Assembly (NCBI GenBank): GCA_021204565.1 | Contig: JAJPZE010000039.1 | Coordinates: forward strand, 1-17,192 | DNA from: Prevotella sp. | Lineage (GTDB): Bacteria; Bacteroidota; Bacteroidia; Bacteroidales; Bacteroidaceae | Direction of reading: 5' to 3' | Length of the DNA stretch: 17,192 bases | Shown: one piece after another, positions 6,653-14,900 of the stretch | Numbering within the stretch: the stretch's first letter is position 1 | How the letters are laid out: every line of letters starts with the position of its first letter | Program-made: the position numbers and the translations under genes | The notes under the pieces: model-generated | The model's database searches: none | What the model saw: only the letters and a program-made list of their open reading frames with translations | Told to the model about the DNA's origin: nothing

Positions 6653-8619
6653 ACCTCTTCCTCTATCACGTCCTCCTCTACAACCAAGTTCTCGATGATG
6701 AACCGTTGACGCTCCGGAGTGTTCCGGCCCATGTAAAACGACAGCAGTTTCTCTACTTGGTCCGTCTTGTGGAGCGTTACCTGCTCAAGACGGATGTCCG
6801 CTCCGATGAAGCCGGAAAACTCCTCAGGCGAAATCTCGCCCAAACCCTTGAAGCGCGTAATCTCAGCATCGGGAGCCAGCGCACGTATCGCCTCCTGACG
6901 CTCCTCTTCGCTATAACAGTATCGCGTAATAAAATCCTTAGCCTGTTCGCCCCGCTCCGCCAGCTTTGCATCTTCCGTCGCGATGACTTTCTTGTCCTTT
7001 ATCTTCGCCCGCCGGTTACGCACGCGGAACAGCGGAGTTTGCAACACGTACACGTGCCCCTTCTTTATCAGCTCCGGAAAGAATTGGAGAAAGAACGTGA
7101 TGGCCAACAAACGGATATGCATCCCGTCAACATCGGCATCCGTTGCAATTATAACCTTGTTATAGCGAAGCCCGTCCAAGCCCTCTTCGATGTCGAGTGC
7201 GGCTTGCAACAAATTGAACTCCTCGTTCTCGTAAACTACCCGCCGGGTCAGACCGAACGAATTTAACGGCTTGCCCCGAAGCGAAAATACCGCTTGCGTG
7301 TTTACGTCCCTGCTCTTCGTAATCGAACCCGACGCCGAGTCGCCCTCCGTGATGAAGATGCTCGATTCCTCCTTTAACGGGTTCTTTACGTCGGAGTAAT
7401 GTATCCGGCAATCACGCAACTTGCGGTTGTGCATGTCCGCTTTCTTCGCCCGCTCGCGCGCCAGCTTCGTTACGCCCGCTATCGCCTTGCGCTCCCGTTC
7501 GCTCTCTTTTATCTTTGTCTCTATCGCCTCGGCCGTCGCCGGATGTTTGTAGAGATAATTGTCAACCTCGCGTTTGACAAAGTCGCTTACGAACTTATTT
7601 ATCCCTTCACCGCCGGGACTCATTGTCAAGCTCCCGAGTTTTATCTTCGTTTGGCTCTCAAATATCGGCTCTTCGACGTTGATCGCTATCGCCGCGACCA
7701 TACCGTGACGTATGTCTGCGGGTTCGTAACGGTTGAAATGTTCTTTGATCGTGCGGGCTATGTGCTCCTTGAAAGCGCTCTGATGAGTGCCCCCTTGCGT
7801 GGTCGATTGTCCGTTTACAAAGGAGTGATACTCCTCTCCGTATTGGTTTGTGTGCGTAAATGCAATCTCAATATCTTCGCCCTTCAGATGCACAATCGGA
7901 TATAATGTCTCGGTTGTCATAGTGTCGCGCAGAAGATCTTCCAAGCCGTTACGCGATACAATCTTTTGTCCGTTGAAAGTTATGGTTAGCCCGGAGTTGA
8001 GGTAAGTGTAGTTCCTCAGCATTGTCTCCACTATTTCCTCTCTGTATGCATAGCCTCGAAACAAGCTCTCGTCCGGCTCGAAAGATATGTACGTGCCCGT
8101 CTTTTCCGCCGGCGCGTCTTCTGTTCTGTCCTCCTTTAGAGCGCCCTTTTCGAATACAAGGCAGCGCATTTGCCCGTCTCTGAACGACCTTACTTCGAAG
8201 CGCGAGCTGAGAAAGTTCACCGCTTTAATACCTACGCCGTTCATCCCCACCGACTTCTTGAATGCCTTTGAATCGTACTTACCCCCGGTGTTCAGACGGC
8301 TCACCGCTTCGACTAACTTGCCCTGCGGGATGCCCCGACCGTAGTCCCGAACCCCCACGCGCCTGTCCCCGTCAATCGTAACCTCAATCCGCCGACCCGC
8401 TTTCATACGAAATTCGTCAATCGAATTGTCGATCGTCTCTTTCAAAAGTACATATATGCCGTCCTCCGGGAGAGTTCCGTCGCCCAGACGACCTATGTAC
8501 ATCCCCGGACGCATGCGGATATGCTCCACGTCGGAAAGCGTGCGGATGTTCTTTTCGCTATACTCCGCCCCGACCTCTGTCCCCCCCATAATCGTTTCTC
8601 TCTCTTGTGGGTCAGACAT
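6649..8619 (-). CDS. parE: DNA topoisomerase IV subunit B
   Basis: 656 residues. This is the ATPase subunit of the type II topoisomerase that unlinks daughter chromosomes. GHKL motifs seen are ETIDNSIDEF (61-70), RDYGRGIPQG (91-100) and the lid SVGMNGVGIKA (123-133). The TOPRIM domain has FITEGDSASGS and ATDADVDGMHIR for metal binding. There is no long GyrB-type insertion, and the motifs match the Bacteroidetes ParE form. Two starts are possible: the ATG at 8619, which sits inside the last codons of the upstream small ORF, and an ATG at codon 11 (8589). The second is followed by a run of seven G. The stop overlaps the S41 protease start by four bases. The partner parC is not in the window. 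Confidence 0.95.
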   Translation of the reverse strand: MSDPQERETIMGGTEVGAEYSEKNIRTLSDVEHIRMRPGMYIGRLGDGTLPEDGIYVLLKETIDNSIDEFRMKAGRRIEVTIDGDRRVGVRDYGRGIPQGKLVEAVSRLNTGGKYDSKAFKKSVGMNGVGIKAVNFLSSRFEVRSFRDGQMRCLVFEKGALKEDRTEDAPAEKTGTYISFEPDESLFRGYAYREEIVETMLRNYTYLNSGLTITFNGQKIVSRNGLEDLLRDTMTTETLYPIVHLKGEDIEIAFTHTNQYGEEYHSFVNGQSTTQGGTHQSAFKEHIARTIKEHFNRYEPADIRHGMVAAIAINVEEPIFESQTKIKLGSLTMSPGGEGINKFVSDFVKREVDNYLYKHPATAEAIETKIKESERERKAIAGVTKLARERAKKADMHNRKLRDCRIHYSDVKNPLKEESSIFITEGDSASGSITKSRDVNTQAVFSLRGKPLNSFGLTRRVVYENEEFNLLQAALDIEEGLDGLRYNKVIIATDADVDGMHIRLLAITFFLQFFPELIKKGHVYVLQTPLFRVRNRRAKIKDKKVIATEDAKLAERGEQAKDFITRYCYSEEERQEAIRALAPDAEITRFKGLGEISPEEFSGFIGADIRLEQVTLHKTDQVEKLLSFYMGRNTPERQRFIIENLVVEEDVIEEEV

Positions 8620-8734
8620 CGCTCTTAATCGCCTTCTTATAACACCGTCTTCTGGCGCCTGCGGCTATATAATGATGATGGATATAGTGCTCAAGACCGC
8701 TCCGGTGTTTCTGCATCTTATAGTTTGTCTCCAT
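8612..8734 (-). CDS. 40-codon small ORF, duplicated tail of the acyltransferase gene
   Basis: This ORF encodes METNYKMQKHRSGLEHYIH, then an 8-residue stretch HHYIAAGA, then RRRCYKKAIKSDV. The neighbouring gene ends in METNYKVQSQWSGLEHYIH-K-RRRCYKKAIK, so the small ORF is a tandem copy of that tail with a 7-codon insertion and three extra residues. Its ATG overlaps the acyltransferase stop by one base (TGATG), and its stop lies 8 bases into parE (ATGTCTGA). It is therefore placed for translational coupling on both sides. It may be a real small protein, a coupling device that carries ribosomes to parE, or a neutral duplication remnant. Codon alignment is preserved without a frameshift or stop, which hints at translation. 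Confidence 0.5.
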   Translation of the reverse strand: METNYKMQKHRSGLEHYIHHHYIAAGARRRCYKKAIKSDV

Positions 8735-9879
8735 CACTTTATCGCCTTCTTATAACAGCGTCTTCTCTTGTGGATATAGTGCTCAAGCCCGCTCCATTGG
8801 CTTTGCACTTTATAGTTTGTCTCCATCTCTACTTGCGTCTCGCCCCACTCCCAACCGTACTTTATATACCTCGGGATAAGATCCGCGAAGAGCAAGGCGT
8901 TAGCTCCTTTCCGTCGATAGTCGGGATGTATGCCGACAAGAAGGCAGTCGACAATCTTCGTCTTATGAAATCTTATTGCCCTTACGACGTGCCACCACCC
9001 GAAAGGAAGCAAGCGCCCGCGACGGCATTTCTGCAGTGCACGGGTCAACGAGGGGATGGAAACGCCGATGCCGACTAACTTATTGTCCGCCGTAGTGTCT
9101 TCTATGAGCGTGATGATGTTATAGTCTACGAATGTCAGATACATATTCACGTATTGCTCTATCTGACGGTCCGTCAGCTCGCTGTAGCCGTAAAGGTCTT
9201 TGTAACATTCGTTGATAAGCGCGAATACCCTCTTGCCGTAACCCTCCTCGAACACTTCCCGGCGCGACGTAAGTTTCTTTACACGCAGCCCGTAACGCTT
9301 CTCTATCGTCTCGGCAATCGTAGCGTATTTCTTCGGCACGCCGTCGGGCACGATTAGCTTCACCTCTATGTAATCGTTGTCTTTCTCCCACCCCCCAAGA
9401 CGATCCATATGCTCGGGATAATAGGGATAATTATAGCTCGTAGCCATCGTGCCGAGCTCTTCGAAGCCTGAAACAAGCATGCCCTCGGGATCCATATCCG
9501 TGAACCCTAACGGACCGGTTATCTGGGTCATCCCCCGCTCCTTGCCCCATTCCTCAACCGCCGTCAACAACGCACGCGACACCTCTATGTCGTCGATAAA
9601 ATCAATCCACCCGAAGCGAACGTCCTTCCTGCCCCATCGCTCGTTTGCCTTATGATTGATGATTGCAGCCACGCGACCCGCTATTTGTCCGTCCTTATAC
9701 GCTATAAAATAATCCGCTTCGCAAAAGTCGAACGCCGCGTTCTTATCTTTCCGAAGAGTGTTCATCTCGTCGATAAACAGATTTGGAGCATCATACGGAT
9801 TGCCCTCATAAAGGTCGTAATGCACATCGATAAACCGACCCAAATCCCTCTTTGTCTTTACTTTGCGGATCTCTATCAT
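8734..9879 (-). CDS. GNAT-fold acyltransferase-like protein
   Basis: 381 residues from the ATG at 9879. The C-terminal half resembles GNAT N-acyltransferases: KLVGIGVSIPSL, then CLLVGIHPDYRRKGANALLFADL, the acyl-CoA-binding loop and following helix, and a final METNYKVQSQW segment. The N-terminal half (IEIRKVKTKRDLGRFIDVHYDLY, then DYFIAYKDGQIAGRVAAIIN) looks like a second GNAT-like unit. Related proteins of about 380 residues are, from memory, common in Bacteroidetes and annotated as hypothetical; the substrate is unknown. A GTG at 9894 would add five residues (MQKKR). I prefer the ATG because the promoter lies close by and AAGAAG precedes it. It is the first gene of the operon. Its last 30 codons are duplicated immediately downstream. 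Confidence 0.85.
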   Translation of the reverse strand: MIEIRKVKTKRDLGRFIDVHYDLYEGNPYDAPNLFIDEMNTLRKDKNAAFDFCEADYFIAYKDGQIAGRVAAIINHKANERWGRKDVRFGWIDFIDDIEVSRALLTAVEEWGKERGMTQITGPLGFTDMDPEGMLVSGFEELGTMATSYNYPYYPEHMDRLGGWEKDNDYIEVKLIVPDGVPKKYATIAETIEKRYGLRVKKLTSRREVFEEGYGKRVFALINECYKDLYGYSELTDRQIEQYVNMYLTFVDYNIITLIEDTTADNKLVGIGVSIPSLTRALQKCRRGRLLPFGWWHVVRAIRFHKTKIVDCLLVGIHPDYRRKGANALLFADLIPRYIKYGWEWGETQVEMETNYKVQSQWSGLEHYIHKRRRCYKKAIK

Positions 9880-9916
9880 ACGCTTCTTTTGCACTTGTCC
9901 CTCTACTACAAGCGTG

Positions 9917-9948
9917 CAAAGTAAATGATTTTTGTCCTTAAATACAAA
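9917..9948 (-). promoter_or_regulatory. Bacteroidetes-type -33/-7 promoter
   Basis: On the minus strand TTTG (9948-9945) is followed after 20 bases by TTACTTTG (9924-9917), against the Bacteroidetes consensus TTTG-N19-21-TAnnTTTG with a single mismatch. Initiation would fall near 9909-9912, about 30 bases before the ATG at 9879. It is the only clear promoter in the window and sits in the only real intergenic gap between genes, so it probably drives everything from the acyltransferase to the PAP2 fusion. The rest of the gap (9949-10008) holds a GC-rich stretch followed by TCTTTTATT, at best a weak terminator for ispH. Confidence 0.6.
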
Positions 9949-10008
9949 TGTTTATGTAATAAAAGATTATAACGTCCGAGCCGCCCGCCGCGCCGGTCAG
10001 GATACGGT

Positions 10009-10884
10009 TTACATTACGCTCCGCCGAATGCCGAACATCCGTTCAATCGCGCTCTTGCATTCCTCCATAAGGCGCGTCGGCGTGCTTGTCGCCCCGCAGA
10101 TACCTACTGTTGCCGCCCCGCGAAGCACGTCGGGGTCAATCTCGCTCGCACTTTCGACGAGGTATGAGGCGGGGTTTGCGTCCCGGCACCGCCTGTAAAG
10201 GACTTCCCCGTTGGAAGATTTCCCCCCGCATACGAATATAATTACGTCGTGAGAAGCGGCGAAGAGCCGTATCTTTTCGATGCGGTTAGCCACTTGCCGG
10301 CATACCGTATTCGAATAACGGAACACCGCTCCGCGCGCAATCCGTCTCGAGCAATAGTCGATGATTCGGCGGTATTCGTCTTCCGACGACGTAGTTTGTG
10401 AATAGAGATATATGTCCCGGTCATAGTCGAGACGCGACGTATCTTCCAACTGCTCCACAACTATCGCCCTCCCGTCCGTCTGACCGACGAGCCCCAACAC
10501 TTCTGCGTGCCCTTTCTTTCCGAATATAACTATCTGGGCTTCGGGGCAGCGGACGTATTGCGCGCGGATACGCCGCTGAAGGGCTAACACTACGGGGCAC
10601 GTCGCGTCGACTAACTCTATGTTGTTCCGCTCCGCCGTTTCGTACGTCTCGGGAGGCTCCCCGTGCGCCCGCAGAAGTACGCGCGTATCGTGGAGAAGAA
10701 CAAGCTCGTCGTGGTTGATAGTTATCAATCCTTTTTGCGCGAGCCGGCGTACTTCCGGCCCGTTGTGCACTATATCGCCCAGACAATATAATGTCCTTCC
10801 CCCGAAGAGTTGCTCTTCCGCCTTGCGTATCGCGGCGGTTACGCCGAAACAAAAGCCGGAGTTGGCGTCAATCTCAACAATCAT
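10009..10884 (-). CDS. ispH: 4-hydroxy-3-methylbut-2-enyl diphosphate reductase
   Basis: 291 residues. This is the last enzyme of the non-mevalonate (MEP) pathway, reducing HMBPP to IPP and DMAPP with a 4Fe-4S cluster. The three cluster cysteines are C12 (GFCFGV), C96 (DATCPVV) and C195 (SNTVCRQV). Active-site residues are H40 (VHNG), H74 (AHGEPP), and H126 with E128 (GHAEV). The ends GGKSSN (220-225) and ICGATSTP (262-269) are also typical. The length is that of a full stand-alone enzyme, with no fusion to ribosomal protein S1. The ATG at 10884 overlaps the DUF1573 stop as ATGA, which ties it to the upstream envelope genes. It ends its operon. Confidence 0.97.
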   Translation of the reverse strand: MIVEIDANSGFCFGVTAAIRKAEEQLFGGRTLYCLGDIVHNGPEVRRLAQKGLITINHDELVLLHDTRVLLRAHGEPPETYETAERNNIELVDATCPVVLALQRRIRAQYVRCPEAQIVIFGKKGHAEVLGLVGQTDGRAIVVEQLEDTSRLDYDRDIYLYSQTTSSEDEYRRIIDYCSRRIARGAVFRYSNTVCRQVANRIEKIRLFAASHDVIIFVCGGKSSNGEVLYRRCRDANPASYLVESASEIDPDVLRGAATVGICGATSTPTRLMEECKSAIERMFGIRRSVM

Positions 10885-11957
10885 AGCGCTTCGTTTATAT
10901 CGACGTCGACAGTTATCTTCGGGCGCTCGGGGTCGTTCGTTATAAGCACTATGCGAGGCATCCGGCGCGCATTCTTCAGCTCTTTCGCTTTGATTTTAAT
11001 TTTCAATTTGGCTGTTTCTCCGGGCTCTAACCGGCGCCGGGAGAGGCTCACAACCAAGCCCTCCGCCATCATACGCATACTGTAGATTTCGAGCGTGCTA
11101 CGTCCGGCGTTTCGTATATCTACCGTTGCGGTCCGCTTCTTGCCGCCTTTGACAGGCAGATTGACCCGCTCCGCCGACGTCTCCGCTATCGGCGCGTTCT
11201 GACGTTCGTCTGAACTCAGCTCCTTTGCGGGGGGCAGAAGGGTTATCCCGACCGTTATCTCTTTATCCGCCGACACACGTTCGCCGAGATTTGCGGCGAG
11301 GTAAACATACGTGCGACGGTATCCGAAGTCGCGCAAGGACTGCGTGTCGAGCGTCAGCGAAACGACGGCGCTTCGCCCCGGAGCCAACTTCGCGGGCGAT
11401 ATTTCCGCCTTTATATACGCGGGCAAATGGAGTATTTGAGGGTTCACTACCGTGCTTGTCGGGTTGTAGATATGAAACTTTTGCGTCAGCACTTCCCCCT
11501 TCCTCACGTCGTCGAAATCAACGGCATTGCAGTCGGCGCTTAGCTCGCCCAAGCGGAACGGATAGCGATTGATGTCGTCGTCCGGCTCTTCAACCACTAT
11601 CCCCCTCATCTCCAGCCTCGCCGGAGTCGGGTCGCCGGCGGCATACACCTCTATTATCTTGTCGAAATGACCCATCTGGCGTGCGTCGTAAGTTACGCTG
11701 ACGGTGAATGTCTCCCCTGCCGCGACGGGGCGCGAGGGATAGTCCGCCACGCTGCAAGCGCAACCCGTGTCAACCCTCTCAATCGTTAACGGCCGACGCG
11801 AGCCGTTCTTCAATACGAACGTTGCCGTGGCCGCGCGCAGGTACTCCACTTGTCCGAGGTCAATAACCGCATTGTCCGTCTTTATCCGTTGCGCATTACA
11901 TATCCCGCAGGAGAGGAGCAACACGGCAAGGAGAAATATCGTTTTATATGTCTTCAT
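10881..11957 (-). CDS. Secreted DUF1573-domain protein
   Basis: 358 residues. A signal peptide (1-23) ends in CNAQ; LLSC at 14-17 could also be read as a poor lipobox, so a lipoprotein is possible. The first Ig-like repeat (about 30-125) is DUF1573 with the hallmark FVLKNGSRRPLTI and TGCAC (64-68). A middle domain (about 140-255) and a third (about 290-350) with RNAGRSTLEIYSM and LITNDPERPKITV are similar beta-sandwich units, so the protein is a string of about three. Function is not known; DUF1573 proteins are abundant in Bacteroidetes. The ATG at 11957 follows the macroglobulin stop by two bases. An open frame to 12020 lies before the signal peptide and is not used. Confidence 0.9.
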   Translation of the reverse strand: MKTYKTIFLLAVLLLSCGICNAQRIKTDNAVIDLGQVEYLRAATATFVLKNGSRRPLTIERVDTGCACSVADYPSRPVAAGETFTVSVTYDARQMGHFDKIIEVYAAGDPTPARLEMRGIVVEEPDDDINRYPFRLGELSADCNAVDFDDVRKGEVLTQKFHIYNPTSTVVNPQILHLPAYIKAEISPAKLAPGRSAVVSLTLDTQSLRDFGYRRTYVYLAANLGERVSADKEITVGITLLPPAKELSSDERQNAPIAETSAERVNLPVKGGKKRTATVDIRNAGRSTLEIYSMRMMAEGLVVSLSRRRLEPGETAKLKIKIKAKELKNARRMPRIVLITNDPERPKITVDVDINEAL

Positions 11958-11959
11958 AA

Positions 11960-14900
11960 TTACTTCACCTCTAACGTATACGACGCTTCGCGCCCCTGAT
12001 ACTCCGGGGCGTAGGCGCACGCGACCGTAGCTATCCCCGAGCGGTAGCTCCCCTCGCGGTCGACGTAATATTCGGTTTCAACGACGTGCTTGCCCTTCGG
12101 CAACTTGTCAAACGAGACGACTGTCTTCGTGTCAAGGCAGCGGACGTAACCCCCGGAGCTATATCCGGAGAGTTGGTTTGCCGGCTCAAGGCACGCCGGA
12201 CGATTGTCGGTAATCTCTACGAAGTCGAGGTCGCGCGCCGAGACAACCGTGATGCGAACCCGTACCCGCTGACCTGCCGTCGGGTAATCGCTTAGCTCAC
12301 CCCCCTCGGCATCGAGTATCTCGCGCCGTATCGACAGCGCTTCTCCGTCGCTTCTTATGTCTTCGAGCGGCTGGGAATAGTTGATCTTAACCGCTCCCCA
12401 CGACGTGTTCGCAGTCGTTTTCGTTGCCTTAAACTCGCCGAAACGTCCCGTCAGAGTCCGGCTGAACTTTGCCGAGCCCGTCCGCTGTCCGTCGTTCTTT
12501 ATCTCTTTTCCGTCTAAGAAGAGACGTGTCGGGGTGCCAAGCCGCTCCGGGTTCGATGCCGCCTCGAGCGCGCCAAAGGCAAAGCCCTGACAGCCGTCGA
12601 AAAAAGCATACACCGCCTCGGCGCTGTTCACGGGAGTATCCCAGACTTGGGTTCTCTTCTCCCCGAGCAGCCATTGTTGCAAGCCGCCGATTAGCTCCGT
12701 CGAGTCGGGAGCAAGCGTTTGAAACGCTTCAATCGCCGCAACTTGCGTCGGTATCTTATAGTCGCGCCAAGAGTAACGTGCCTTCGACGTGGGGAAATAA
12801 CTGCCCGACGTTTCGTCCGTCGTTATGTATTGACGAACGCTTTCCAAGAGTAACGCCGCCTCGCCCGTATCTGTCAGCTCGGGGTGAGCGGAGAAGATGT
12901 ACGCCATACGCGCCTTCCCGTAAATGGTTAAATCCCGCGAATGACCTTTAAGACATCGGAGCAAGTAACGCGCGTTGTCCTTCGCCGTGCCCGTCAAGGT
13001 TCGTGCAAACGAGTGAGAAGCTTGCTTCTCCCGACGAGTGCAGCCGGAGCTCGGCGAAGCCAAGGTGTCGCCGATGAGTGTCTGAGCGTAGAGATAGTGC
13101 ATTGTCTCCTCCGACGGCATCGTCTCTAAGCTGTCTTTCTCCGCTCGCCGCATTGCATTCACATCGTCCGCAACCCGAGAGTCGAGATACTCCATCGTAC
13201 GCTCCAACACCGCCTCGTCCGTCATCGGCAGATGAGTGTGCTTGCCCCGCGCGAGCGTTTCGGCAACGAATAGCGAGACGTAATCGGAGGGCGGCATCCC
13301 TTTGTACCAAGAGAACGAGCCGTCCGCGTTTTGTAACGATTTTAATTGAACCGCTATCCTGTCCGCCGATACCGTTTGTTCGTGACCGGCTAATGTGCCC
13401 TCCGGCAGTTGTTCCGTTATCTTCTCGGTCAGTCTCGCGGCATATAGCGCGGCGGCTAAGGATATGGCGTTGTCGTCGTCCGGAGTGCTTACGACGGGCA
13501 GGGCGTCTAAAAGCAGCCACGCCGGATTGTCGGTATACTCCGCCGTGAGCGTCTCGTTTGTCGCCCCTTCGCCGTAAAGCGGAGCGAGGTCAATTGTCTT
13601 TTCGCCCGGCGCTGTCTGCGTGAACGCGCGGGTGGAGACCACATCCGCCGAAGCGGATAATACCGGCAGGAGGTTCTGCTCCCCGTCCGATAGCCCGTCC
13701 GTCTCCGCTTTTACGACGCACGTATACACATTCGCCGCGAGGTCGGAGGGCAAAAAGAACGTAACCGAAGCGTTGCTCTCCGCCTTTACGACGCACGCCG
13801 CCGACGCCTCGAAGACGCTCGCGTCCGCCGCCGGATCTATGAGCGTGACCGTCGCTCTGACGTCGCACGTCTCGCCCGACGTATTCGTAACGACCGCTGA
13901 AAGTTGCGCCTCGTCCCCCTCGCGAATAAAGCGCGGCATATTCGGCTGTATCGTAAGCGTCTTTTGAGCTGACAACTCGCGTTGCAGAGCTCCCGTATTC
14001 ATCTCCTTGTCGTGCGCAAGAGAGAGAACGCGCCATGTCGTCAAACTCTCCGGGAGAGTAAATTTTATCTTCGCCGACCCGCTCTTGTCCGTCGTTATTT
14101 GAGGCATAAAGAACGCCGTCTCCTCAAGATTCTCGCGAATGGAGACGCTCTCCGGGGCAAATGTCTCTTCGCTGTCGTCCGCCTCGCCGCCGCTATATAA
14201 CGCCGTCTCAATCCCTCTGCTCCGAGCCGATAGCGGTGTCGAAGCAAAATCGTAACCGTAAAGCACGCTCTCCGTAAAGGCGGGCAAATCGAAGCGCCAG
14301 AAGAGCAGAGCGGGCACGGAAGAGTAGCGGATACCCTGCTCGCCGTAGAGATGTTTCGCTCCGCGATTATATGCCGCGCCCTGATAAACAACCGGCGCCG
14401 TATAATATGGCGTGTGGTTCAGTTGCCAACTATGCGGGTAAATGGCGTCCAAAGACTTATCGTACATCACAGCCATTATCTGCGCACGTGCCGGACGGCC
14501 GTCGCTCCGGCTGACCGTAAACGTCCATTCCTCCGGCTCGCCGGGCACAAGACGGTCGCGGAAAGTATTCAATTCGATGTTCAAGCTGCAATCTTTAACC
14601 GGGCGCGAAAGACTCTCGGAGAAGGTGTATAGCCCGCCGCCGCAAACCCACGAGTAACGTATCGCCACGCCGTCGCCCCACTCCTCTTTATATTCAACCT
14701 TTCTCAAGCGGAGCTCGTTATTAATTGTAACACGCCCCGACTCAAGCACTGAATCTGCCGTAAGAACGGTGAAGAAGACCGTCTGCCCCGTACGGTTCGA
14801 CCCGAACTGTATGTACTCCGCTTCGCCCGCCTTCATCTGATAGCGCGATTGCCCCCCGCAAGTCGAATAATACCAAGCCGCGGTATCGACGGGAACGGAC

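Noticed and set aside
9965..10008. Rho-independent terminator after ispH
   Set aside because: The GC-rich stretch pairs poorly (three or four pairs at the base), and the T-rich part is separated from it by about ten bases.
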